DNA of 64,000 bases from Clostridia bacterium (lineage in GTDB: Bacteria; Bacillota; Clostridia; Oscillospirales; Acutalibacteraceae): positions 1 to 64,000 of the forward strand of contig JAFQRA010000038.1 of NCBI GenBank assembly GCA_017410325.1, read 5' to 3'. The notes under the pieces were generated by a model that did no database searches, was not told where the DNA came from, and worked only from the letters and a program-made list of their open reading frames with translations. A program made the position numbers and the translations under genes. The stretch's first letter is position 1, and the number at the start of each line of letters is the position of its first letter. Below, in pieces: positions 25,770 to 35,600 of this stretch.

Positions 25770-26720
25770 ATGAAGCTGTCACTTGTTGTGCCCTGCTACA
25801 ATGAGGAGGGCAACGTACGCCTTTTTCACGATACGGCGGCGGCAGTTTTTGACCGCGAGGGCTACGAGTACGAAATGGTTTTCGTCAACGACGGCTCCAA
25901 GGATTCTACGCTTGCTCGGCTTAAAGAGCTTCACGCAGAATCCGAAAAGAATATCCGCATAATCAGCTTTTCACGCAATTTCGGCAAGGAGTCTGCAATG
26001 TACGCAGGCATTCAGCACGCCAAGGGCGAGTACATCTGCCTGATTGATGCCGATTTGCAGCAGCGTCCCGAGGTCGTAGCGTATATGGTCAAGCGCCTTG
26101 AGGAAAACGCTGAGCTTGACTGCGTTGCGGCGTTTCAGGAGCAGAGGACTGATGATAAGAAGCTCTCTTTCTTTAAAAAGAATTTCTACAATCTTATAAA
26201 CAGTGTTTCGTCAACAGAATTTGTTCAGGGCGCGAGCGATTTCCGCACCTTCCGCAGAAACATTGCCGAGGCCGTGCTTTCAATGGGCGAGTACCACCGT
26301 TTCTCAAAGGGTCTGCTTTCGTGGGTGGGCTTCAACACGGAGTATATTCCCTATCAGGCGCAGGAGAGAGCGAGCGGCGAAACGAGCTGGTCGTTCAAAA
26401 AGCTGTTTAATTATGCGATTGACGGTATAATGGCGTTTTCAACTGCACCGCTGAGCCTTCCGCTTGTGCTCGGTGCGGCAGGCGGTGTGATTTCGGTGCT
26501 GTATCTGCTGGTCAGAATTATAGCTTCTGCCTTCAGCCTGTACGATTCATTTGACCGCGGCACGCTGATAGTTTTCCTCGTCCTGCTTTTCGGCTCGCTT
26601 CAGCTTGTTTGCATAGGAATTGTGGGCAAATACCTTGCAAAAACCTATGAGCAGGGCAAAAACCGTCCGATTTATTTGGCCAGAGAGATTATAGAGCCCA
26701 AAGAGAAAAAAGATGAATGA
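25770..26720 (+). CDS. Glycosyltransferase family 2, DPM1/GtrB-like with two C-terminal membrane helices
   Basis: A protein of 316 residues: GT-A fold opening LSLVVPCYNEEGNVRLFHDT, metal-site segments VNDGSKDST and DADLQQRPE, and two membrane helices (about residues 228-255 and 265-290) as in polyprenyl-phosphate glycosyltransferases of the GtrB/DPM1/YfdH type. It would attach a sugar to undecaprenyl phosphate for use outside the membrane. The 100-base gap before it carries a short repeat (TTTGCACTTTGCACTTTGCA). It overlaps the next gene by 8 bases. Confidence 0.88.
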   Translation: MKLSLVVPCYNEEGNVRLFHDTAAAVFDREGYEYEMVFVNDGSKDSTLARLKELHAESEKNIRIISFSRNFGKESAMYAGIQHAKGEYICLIDADLQQRPEVVAYMVKRLEENAELDCVAAFQEQRTDDKKLSFFKKNFYNLINSVSSTEFVQGASDFRTFRRNIAEAVLSMGEYHRFSKGLLSWVGFNTEYIPYQAQERASGETSWSFKKLFNYAIDGIMAFSTAPLSLPLVLGAAGGVISVLYLLVRIIASAFSLYDSFDRGTLIVFLVLLFGSLQLVCIGIVGKYLAKTYEQGKNRPIYLAREIIEPKEKKDE

Positions 26721-27603
26721 TGCTTTGTCGCTTGTTGCGGACAAACTGAATAATTGCGGTGCCGAGTTTTCCTGCGTAAGCGTTGAGGGCAACACTTATG
26801 TTGTCTTTGCCCTGCCTTACGTTCAGCTTGAAGCTCCGCCCGTGGGGTATGCGTTTGTGGACAGCTACTATGTCGCCTCAAACCGTGCCTATTTTCTGCG
26901 AAAAGAGCTTGCTTCCTCATTAGAGGAGGCAGGCTTTACTGCTTTTGAGTGTAAGCACAGCTATAAGCACCTTGCAGTCGCTTCGGGGCTTGGATTCTGG
27001 CTGAGAAATACGCTTGTTGCAAACGAAAAATTCGGTTCGAGAATGGCGCTTGAAATTGTCGGAATTAAGGGCGTTTTAGCAAAAGAAATCACGCTGAATG
27101 AGCTTTATAAAACGCCTGAAATTGCCGAAAAATGCGAAAATTGCGCCGTCTGCCGCAGGCTTTGTCCGAGAAACTGCATAGGCGAAAACGGCGGCTTCTG
27201 CGCCGAAAAATGCACCCGACACGGGCAGGATAACGGCTTTTCCGGCGATGAAGAAGCGGCAAAAGCTGCCGGAATTAACCTGTGGGGCTGCGATATCTGC
27301 CAGAGATATTGCCCGTATAACAAGCACCTTGAAACACGGGAAATGACCGAAAAAGAACGTGAATTATTCCGGTTGGATAATCTTTTTGAAGCATTTTGGG
27401 CGGGCAAAAAGGGCTGTGAGCCGTACCGCGATATCCTCGGCTCAAACTATCTCAGACCCACCCGTCTGCTCGTGCTGACGCTCAATGTAATGGCAAATTC
27501 AGCCAACAAAAACGACTATATTTCTTGCGCGGAAAGGGCGCTTTCCCACCCCGATGAAAGGGTAAAAGCCGCCGCAAAAAGGGTGTTGCCAAGCGCAGAA
27601 TGA
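26713..27603 (+). CDS. QueG-like iron-sulfur protein, shortened
   Basis: A protein of 296 residues, shorter than epoxyqueuosine reductases (about 310-380). Two [4Fe-4S] motifs are clear: CENCAVCRRLCPRNCI, and CDICQRYCPYNK with an extra CAEKC between them. The N-terminal part has YVVFALPYVQ and DSYYVASN, vaguely like the corrinoid-binding half of QueG, but the usual active-site signature is not obvious. The C-terminal helical region (RLLVLTLNVMANSANKNDYI) resembles the HEAT-like end of QueG. It overlaps the GT2 gene and is last in the operon. It could be a diverged QueG or a relative with another role. Confidence 0.6.
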   Translation: MNDALSLVADKLNNCGAEFSCVSVEGNTYVVFALPYVQLEAPPVGYAFVDSYYVASNRAYFLRKELASSLEEAGFTAFECKHSYKHLAVASGLGFWLRNTLVANEKFGSRMALEIVGIKGVLAKEITLNELYKTPEIAEKCENCAVCRRLCPRNCIGENGGFCAEKCTRHGQDNGFSGDEEAAKAAGINLWGCDICQRYCPYNKHLETREMTEKERELFRLDNLFEAFWAGKKGCEPYRDILGSNYLRPTRLLVLTLNVMANSANKNDYISCAERALSHPDERVKAAAKRVLPSAE

Positions 27604-27616
27604 AGTGCTTCGTACA

Positions 27617-27721
27617 CACCTCCTCAGTCACCTGCGGTGACAGCTCCCCCTTGTAGGGGAAGCCGTTCTCAACAATGCCTTCCCCTTGAGGGGAAGGTGT
27701 CGCGAAGTGACGGATGAGGTG
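27617..27721. repeat. MITE-like palindromic element, CACCTC...GAGGTG family
   Basis: The ends CACCTCCTCAGTCAC and GTGACGGATGAGGTG are inverted repeats. Inside are two hairpins, CTCCCCCTTGTAGGGGAAGC and CTTCCCCTTGAGGGGAAGG. At least four full or partial relatives lie at 28430-29620. No coding potential. Confidence 0.7.
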
Positions 27722-27747
27722 CAATAAGAGCAAGCAAACTCACCCTT

Positions 27748-27775
27748 ACAGCAGGCAAATGTTCTGCTGTTTTTT
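27748..27775 (+). terminator. Intrinsic terminator of the polysaccharide operon
   Basis: ACAGCAG (27748-27754) pairs with CTGCTGT (27764-27770), followed by TTTTTTGTTTT. It lies 145 bases after the last gene, beyond the palindromic element. Confidence 0.75.
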
Positions 27776-27892
27776 GTTTTGGGGCGTTAAATTGTAAACT
27801 TTTTGTAAACTTTTTAAAATTTACACATAATCAGGGCTTGACAAAACTTTGGCAAACAGCTCAAAAAATGTTAAAAAAATTGCCCCAAAATG

Positions 27893-27921
27893 TTGACACA
27901 GAGCCAAAAACTTGTTATAGT
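27893..27921 (+). promoter_or_regulatory. Orphan consensus promoter
   Basis: TTGACA (27893-27898) and TATAGT (27916-27921) with a 17-bp spacer. The nearest downstream gene is a broken DUF559 ORF, and a terminator-like hairpin follows within 80 bases, so the product is more likely a short RNA. Confidence 0.6.
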
Positions 27922-27928
27922 AAAACTG

Positions 27929-28002
27929 TATCAATATTTATAATACCGTATATGGGCAAATTATACCCAAACGCCACAAGATGTTGTTTTTGGGGCGTTT
28001 TT
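27929..28002 (+). ncRNA. Candidate small non-coding RNA
   Basis: The predicted transcript runs about 75 bases from the orphan promoter to a T-run at 27998-28002. It could form a small hairpin (GGGCAAATTATACCC, 27954-27968) and a terminator stem AAACGCC (27969-27975) with GGCGTTT (27994-28000), with an inner ACAA/TTGT. No start codon with a ribosome binding site and convincing frame is present. I know of no matching RNA family; it may instead be the leader of the DUF559 pseudogene. Confidence 0.35.
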
Positions 28003-28022
28003 CGGGTAAATATTTATGTGAA

Positions 28023-28382
28023 AATGAACGAGTTATTTACCCCAAATTAACCCCGAATGCTCAAAAACTGCGCAGGAATATGACTAAAGAGGAACGACAC
28101 CTATGGTACGATTTTCTGCGAACGCTGCCTGTGCCTGTCAAACGGCAGAAGGTGCTTGGCTGATACATAGCGGATTTTTATGTGCCGTGCGCCAAACTGG
28201 TTATAGAAATTGACGGTACACAGCATTTTGAGGTTGAGGGTGAGTTGAAAGACAAAACCCGTGACGAATTTCTGAATGAACACGGTCTAACCGTTCTGCG
28301 GTATTCGAATTACGATGTCAATGTGAATTTTGATGTTGTGTGTCAGGATATCTGGAATTATCTTGAACCGTGGCTCCCTTAG
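28023..28382 (+). pseudogene. DUF559 endonuclease-like gene with in-frame stop
   Basis: The frame encodes NERVIYPKLTPNAQKLRRNM, TKEERHLWYDFLR, then VKRQKVLG, a TGA stop (28161-28163), then YIADFYVPCAKLVIEIDGTQ and so on to WNYLEPWLP. This is the DUF559 fold related to very-short-patch-repair (Vsr)-like PD-(D/E)XK nucleases: D-F-Y and IEIDGTQH hold the expected acidic residues. The only ATG near the start (28025) is in another frame, so the gene has both a premature stop and a damaged start. An intact relative lies at 55562-55933. Confidence 0.75.
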
Positions 28383-29005
28383 AGACTTCCTTATTTTATG
28401 AGAAGACTCCCGACGTTGCTGCTTTATCGTAAAGGCTTCCCCTCGAGGGGGAGCTGTCGAGCGAAAGCGAGACTGAGGAGGTGTGTGCGGAGCACCTTAA
28501 TAATCAAAACAATCCGCAATTTTGCATTTTGCACTTTGTATTATGCACTTGAAAAACACCTCATCCGTCACCTTCTTGAGAAGGCGACACCTTCCCATCG
28601 AGGGGAAGGCTCTGTAGGTTTCGGTTTTAACGTTTCGGTGAGAAGCGTTGAGATAAATACAACTTAATTATTTTTTTCAATTGTTTATTTGCCCCGGGTT
28701 GTGGAGCATTTCCGCCAGAGGAGCGACAAACGGCAAACGGAAAGCGAGTATGAGGCGAAGGATTCTAATGCGCAAAGAATTCTTTTTATCGGTGCTTTCT
28801 GTCTGCGGTGCGGTGTATCTGCGGCGGAACAGCCGTCGGGCGGTCAAAGGCGTGTGCAAATTCCCATTCGCACTTTAGCAGCGTTCTTTGCCGTTTCGCC
28901 GGTCGGGAGCACATTAATTTAAACAATTGCCGTTGCAAGGCAAAAGCGGCGAGCCAAGGTCAGACGGTTCGTTGCGGCCAAGCGAAAAGAGTAACGCTTT
29001 TCGGG

Positions 29006-29108
29006 CAACCCTCAGTCAAAGCTTTCCGCTTTGACAGCTCCCTTCAAAGGGAGCTAGAATACCTCCTTTGGAAAGGAGGTGGCACGGCGAAGCCGTGACG
29101 GAGGATTG
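29006..29108. repeat. MITE-like element, CAAYCCTCAGTC family, copy 1
   Basis: Inverted ends CAACCCTCAGTC and GACGGAGGATTG, with internal hairpins around AAAGCTTTCCGCTTT, CTCCCTTCAAAGGGAG, CCTCCTTTGGAAAGGAGG and CACGGCGAAGCCGTG. The three other copies are at 55412, 55967 and 56584. Confidence 0.7.
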
Positions 29109-29139
29109 ATAAAAGAAAGCGTTCAGGACAATCGGGTAT

Positions 29140-29201
29140 GTCATTCTGAACGGAGTGAAGAATCTTAATTTGTAAAGATCCTTCGCTGCGCTCAGGATGA
29201 C
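29140..29201. repeat. GTCATTCTGA hairpin repeat, third copy
   Basis: The arms GTCATTCTGAAC...GAAGAATCTT and AAGATCCTTCG...CAGGATGAC pair imperfectly over about 25 bp. It is the free-standing form of the central hairpin seen in the composite elements at 13732 and 17237. Confidence 0.6.
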
Positions 29202-29653
29202 ACAGGAGTATTTTTTGTTCTCCGCCCGTTGTCGGCGGTTGCAATGGCGGTTGGGTGTGCGTCCGCACGAAACCGGTACAATTAAAATTGACATAGATAA
29301 TTAATTCACCTCTTAATAGCCTTCCCCTCAAGGGGAAGGTGCCGAGCGAAAGCGAGGCGGATGAGGTGGAAAAACAAAACACCTCCTCAGTCACTTCGTG
29401 ACAGCTCCCCCTCAAGGGGAAGCCGTTGGAGGAATAGCCTTCCCCTTTGAGGGGAAGGGGGACCGCTTGCGGTGGAAGAGGTGTGTGCGAAGCACATATA
29501 ATGTCGTAAGCGAAGCGATCCGAATTTTGCATTTTGCACTTTGCATTATGCATTAAAAAACACCTCCTCAGTCACCTGCGGTGACAGCTCCCCCTCGAGG
29601 GGAAGCCGTTTGGAGGCACAAAAAATCTTGGATACATTCAGGAGGAATGATCT

Positions 29654-32600
29654 ATGAAAACTTTTAAGAAAGCGATATCATTGGTGCTTGTGTTTGCAAT
29701 GCTGGCGAGCTTTGCAGGCATGACGGGTTATAAGTACAGCCCGATGAGCATTGAGGCGGAGGCTGCAATGTCTTCTGTCGGCACGAAGAAGTTGCACTAT
29801 CTCGACGGTGGTGCTACGATTAATGTTGCTGATGTGCTTTATAAATCAAACAATTCGGCACACAACCTGAGATACCGTGAAAACCCTGCCACAACCAACC
29901 AGGTAAAACCTGTTAAAGATGGTTATTATACTGTTGGTGTGGGTATTCCCGGTAACGATTTGTCGTTTAATATCAAAACTCCCGAAGGAACAACATATTG
30001 GAAATTCAGTTTTTCACTTGATAAAACCACTCATATGGCAGGTTTTGACTCTGATGCTACGGCAATTTCGGGATATGACAGAGGTGCAGATTCCACGGAA
30101 ACCGATGAATATGGTGTTGTACTTGGCAGTCGTCTTGATACTCCGGAGAAAATGGGCTTCCGCGATGTTGATAAAGTTTACTATATCCTTAACTATACCG
30201 TTGATGGTACGGACTACTATGACTATGTTGAGGTTAAGCTTATTGATTACGCAAAGAAGGATGATGTCGACATAAAAGAGTGGACTCAGCCTGCTAAGAC
30301 AAGTGCGCCTCAGGATAGTCAGGCAGGTTCAAAATACAAATTGGATAGCTGGTCTGTTCCGTCAACACTGTATAAAGACTCCAGCGGCTATATTCTTTAT
30401 TATACAGATGGCACGACAGATGGTAAAAATGGCGGCGATAAGTTAAACGTAAACATTCAATTTGACCTTCCTGCCGGTATTAAGAGTATAGCCTATTATC
30501 TCTCTACGGACGGCAGCAATTGGAAGTGTTATTTCAGTGGAGCCTATTCCCCTTCAACTTCAGACGGTGTCACTTATAACGAATCCGGTCTGTATAACGA
30601 TGAATATAGCTCCGGTAACGGAAAAATTAAGGTTACCGGCAGTGCACTTTATTATAAGCTTGAATATGCAGCTGATGTAACGCTTCCCAACGGCAAAACA
30701 CAAGAGGTAACTTTTGTGCAATATGCAGCCAGTTATGTTCAGGGACTGCCTGATTATAAGTCCGGTATGCAATCAGACTATTGGAATGATAGAAGTAACT
30801 CAGCAGGTCAGGCTTTTGCTTTGATAGAGCTGATGAATTACAAAAACGTAATAGCCAGCAATGGCATAAATCTCTATTCCAGTTACAGAAATTCTTCTCA
30901 AACAATACCACATACATCAGATACAACTCCTCCGTGGAGCGTTGGCAAAATAGACACAAATTACACAAACGGAATGTCTCTTCATAATAAAAATGTTGGT
31001 ACGATCGTATTCTTCAATTATTATAAGCAAAACAGAGGCGAAGATAAGTGGGCAATAAATGTTTATAACGAGGATACAGATAGTAGTATCGACTATGACC
31101 TTGACTCATCGATTACGGTAGGAACAAGTATTTTTTATGACCCCGAGGTTGTAAAATCGGCAATAAATGTTGATTATCAGATTGACTTCTATGAATCAAA
31201 GGGTGGCAGAGAAGACAAAAGCACATCATTAGAAACATATTGGGGCGGTTGGGCAATTTGTAATTCCAACACGTATGAGTACTATAAAAAGGATTGGGTG
31301 AACTACTCGTGGAATGCGATATCAGGCGGTGCGGCTAATTCGTATGACAGAAAAACCGGTAACAATGGTGGTACATATTCGGGAATTAATAATTTCTCTT
31401 TATCGGGAATTACTGATAAAGACATATATTCCGGCGATTGGAGTTCAACATTCCAAATAGATTTTTCAAATGCAAATTTTGCTACAAAAAAGAATTTGAT
31501 ATTTACCCGATTCTTAGAGACCAATAACACAAGCGGCTCTTGGGCTACAAGGGCAAATATATGTGCAACAACTGGTATTCATTTGGAAATTATTCCTGTT
31601 TCACGTAGTAATGCACATAGTTTTATAAATGAAGCCATAGCGAACAACTATGTTGAGGCCGAGATGGATTCAACATGGTGGAGCACATACAAACAGAGAG
31701 TGTTTGATGCTTACCTTGCTTGCGGTAAACTTGATGGCGGAAGCGATATTGCAAGTGACAGTGTAAGTTCAATTATCAACAAGCCCAAGTACGTTTTCGC
31801 AAAATACAACGACATTCGGGTTCAGCTCAAAACGGTTGCTGAATGGGACCGCGGCGGTGCTACAACAGACGGTACCAACGCTGTTACAGACGGTCTCAGC
31901 TGGGGTACAGGCTACGCAAAGTACAACGCTACAACCTACAATTCTGGTGTAACAGGCAGAAGCCCTCAGGCAGGTGCTGTTGAAAACAGCCTTGCAGCCT
32001 ACGACCTTAAGTTCAACAAAACAACTAAAGAGCTTTACATCAGCGACGAAATAAGAACAGGTGAATACTATTATACAGCCGCTTCGTGGCAGGCTTATGA
32101 GGATGCCCGTTTTGCGGCGATGAACGCCTACAACTACCCGACCAAGGCACCCAAGACGGCTGCCGACTATGCCGCAAAGCAGGAAGGCCACGATTACGAC
32201 GAGGTTAAGTTCGACTACGATGCAACTTACCCCGAAAAGGAGGCAAGCACAACCGCCAGCAACGGTGCAGGTCTTGCCTGCTACTGTAAGGCGGAGATTG
32301 ATACCGCTACCGTTGCGCTTGAAGCGGCACGTGCAGGCCTTAAAAAGAAGGGCGAAAACGGCAACACCGAATACGACCATGTTGACGATGCTTATCAGTA
32401 TCTTATTTCTGCTACAAGTTCGGCCGTTTACGACGGTGTAGACGACCTTCGTGCATACGTTTACAATTACACAGACCCCGTAACCGGTGAAACGGAAACA
32501 AGACCCATCAAGCACGGTCTTGCAGGCATTTACGATTCAACAATCAATCCCGATAATAATAACGGTAACCAGCACAACTATCAGGTTGCTTCGCTTATGT

Positions 32601-35600
32601 TCCGCGCAAACCACGAAAAAGACGTTTTCAATTATATCTTTACAGAGGAACAGGCCGCACTGTGGAACGAGAGAAATCCCGACAAACCTGTCAGCTCCGG
32701 CGCCGTTCGCACGGACGAGGACGGCAACCCGCTGGTCCTCATTGATAAAGGCACGGATTTAGTAGATTATATTGATGATACCGTTGAACTCGCTTCCAAC
32801 GTTGAGGGCAACACTTATTACGATGCAGGTATTCTCTCCTTCCCGAAGGTAGACGGCAGCCGAGGCCCCGTTGGCCGAGGCAACACCTTCACACAGCTTG
32901 CTTTCGATAACTCCGCTTACTCAACCAACGCCGTTGACAAGATGCGTACAGCTATCGGTAACCGTATTAACTGGGGTAAGGGCGGCTACAACGAGTATTA
33001 TCCCTACCTCGGAATGGTAGAGGGTGCATACAAGGGCGACGCCAACGGTAAGGACGAAAACGGTAATCCTGTTACTAAGATGACCGAGGAAGACCTTATC
33101 AACAACCCCGGTAACTGGACCTGGAAGGAAATTGAGCACAGAGACGATATTCTCCGTGCCGCCTATGCTCTTACTCTTGTTGCTCCCACAATCCGCCTTG
33201 CAACAAGCTACCGTGAGGTTGAAGAAATCCTCAACAACCAGGATAACGATAAGAACAGAGGAGACGAAATCCTTGTTCCGCCTTACGATATCGGCGGCTC
33301 CGTTTACAACGACAAACAGCTTTGGAAGGTAACAATATTCCACGATTATGACGGCAGCTACGATACCGAAGACGATGCTTTCGAATACAATAACAGAACC
33401 TACAACACAACCGGTAAAACATGGTATACAGAAGAATCATGGAACACTTTTGCCGCCGCAAGAGATGAGCTTGCAAAGCTTATCTTCAACGGCAGCGTAA
33501 CCGGCGGTATATCCGATAATATTGTAAATCAGTACAACGTAAACGAAATCGAGCAGAACTTTGTTTACCAGAGTATGCTCGGCCAGACCCACTATACCTA
33601 CGACCAGTATTACGACCTGACGGGTCAGAAGATTATTACCAGAGTTGCACCCAAGGACAGCGATACCGAGGGTATCAAAAACTTTGTAGGTTATTACACA
33701 AACGGTCACTATGCAAACCAGCAGGAAATTAATGAAGATTCCATCAGTAACCTTGCTGCTGCCGAAAACGGTCAGGCAAAGGTCAACGAATATGTTGATG
33801 CCTACTATGCAGCCATGAAAGCACTTAAGCTTAAGAAGCTTGACGAGTACGATTGGGCATACGGTGACGGCGAGACATATCCCGTAGTCGGCGAATTGGT
33901 TGACGGTGAGTACACCGAAGGCTCAATCAAGTGGAAAGTCAACGCTATGCTCACTGAACTTAAGAAAGAGCAGAACGTTGTTGACTTCAAAACCCTTCGT
34001 GAGGATCCGGAGGACTCTACAAAAATCACAGGAGCCGAGCTTATAACGGGCGAGAAAAAAATATCCTACTACAACACCACTGAAGAGCCGTACAAAACGG
34101 CGTACAACGAAGCAGTTGCCGCAGCAGACTATATTCTTGCTGTTATAGCTAGTACACCCAACTTCAACGGCACCGATAACCTCGGCGACAAGGTCAGTGA
34201 TTTGGATGCAAGGCTTGACACTCTTAAGACAAATTACGATATAGTTGTTGGCAACGGTCAGTATATGGACGACAGCGCTTGGGACGGTATTATTGACCAC
34301 CTCAACGAGCTTGCAGGTGTGCTTGGCACAGACAACGAAATTACCCGTGGCCAGCTTGCCGCTAAGTTTAGGGTATTCTATAACGACCGTAAGTTTGACG
34401 CAGACGGAGATGAAAGCACAGACGAGGTTTTCATTTCTGCCGAAATTACCGATGCGGTTGCAGACTTTGACAAGGTAAATTCTGCTGCCGATAAGCAGAA
34501 GGCCATTAACGATGCCGTTGAGAGACTGTACAATGCACTCAATAACACGGCAACTGCTTATGATATAGCTCAGATAGTCGGCATAGAAAAGGATCCCACA
34601 TCGGGCGAGACGGTATCTCCCGCAATCGGAACGGTACTCAGTTACCCGAAGGAGTATATGTTTAAGGTTTATAACTATACTTCTACTTCACGTGCAGGCA
34701 CACACCTTGAAAGATCACGCTTTACGGATGACAGTATAGCTATACTTGAAACTCAGGCAAGAGCTTACAGAGACCACGAATACCCGATGCTTTCAACATA
34801 CACATCGGAAATCGACGAACACGAGCTCGCAGCAAGCAACCTTAAGAAGCTTGAAAGCGAGGGTGGTGTGCTTGTTGAAATGGGTGCGGTTATAACATAC
34901 CTCGAATCCGCTATATCATACGCTGAAAGCCAGCTTTACGATGTTGTTGACGGCGAAAAGGTTGTCAAGACCACAACAGCAACAAGCCCAGAAGGCACAA
35001 CATACCCTGTTCCCAACTTTACTGAGGAATCTATTGCACAGCTCGAGGCAATTCTTGCAGAGGCGCAGGACGCAATTGACTCCAAACTTACTTATGTAGA
35101 TCAGCTTACAATCGACAAGTTGACCTGGTTTGTTTATGAAGAAACAACGGATAATACGCAGTATCTTCTTGTTGGCGATACGGCGGGCTTAGAGTTGCTT
35201 TATCATGACATTTATACTTGGGAAACAGTTGACGGCAAGCTTGCAAGGAAAGAGAATTCTTCTTGGAACAGTTACTATGATATGCTTCTTTATGGTAACA
35301 GGCAAAACGAAGAATATCAGGGTATGACAGGCTACGGTCTCCAGGCAGGCCCGGCTTACTACGGTTTCCTTGAAGAGGAAATTAAGGGCAACACAATTAT
35401 TAAGACTGTTACCAATGAGGAAACGGGCGAGACAACCACAATAGTTGACGACACCTATATCGGCACTGTATGGAACGCTGACGGTTCACTTATTTTCAAC
35501 GATAACGGTACCTCGGTCGGCGACAGAATATTCAAAAACTGGAGCTCATATATGGAGCATTACAATAATGCGGTAGCTCTTGTTAATGCTAAGGATAAGA

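Larger units (their letters stand above)
28383..29653. repeat. Gene-free nest of palindromic elements upstream of the giant protein
   Basis: This 1.27-kb stretch holds several CACCTC...GAGGTG elements (about 28430-28485, 28557-28620, 29307-29368, 29380-29483, and a half copy at 29570-29612), one CAACCCTCAGTC...GACGGAGGATTG element (29006-29108), a GTCATTCTGA hairpin (29140-29201) and A/T-rich TTTGCACTTTGCATTATGCA strings. Short ORFs at 28681-29098 have no ribosome binding site or recognised family, and look like repeat-derived sequence. The promoter of the giant gene must lie here, but I cannot place it. Confidence 0.6.

Noticed and set aside
28161..28163. TGA inside the DUF559 gene as a selenocysteine or recoding site.
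   Set aside because: No SECIS-like hairpin directly downstream is evident, the family does not use Sec there, and the start of the gene is also broken, so decay is simpler.
28689..28922. A 77-codon ORF in the repeat nest.
   Set aside because: No ribosome binding site, product without domain features, overlapping frames of similar length on both strands; probably repeat-derived sequence.
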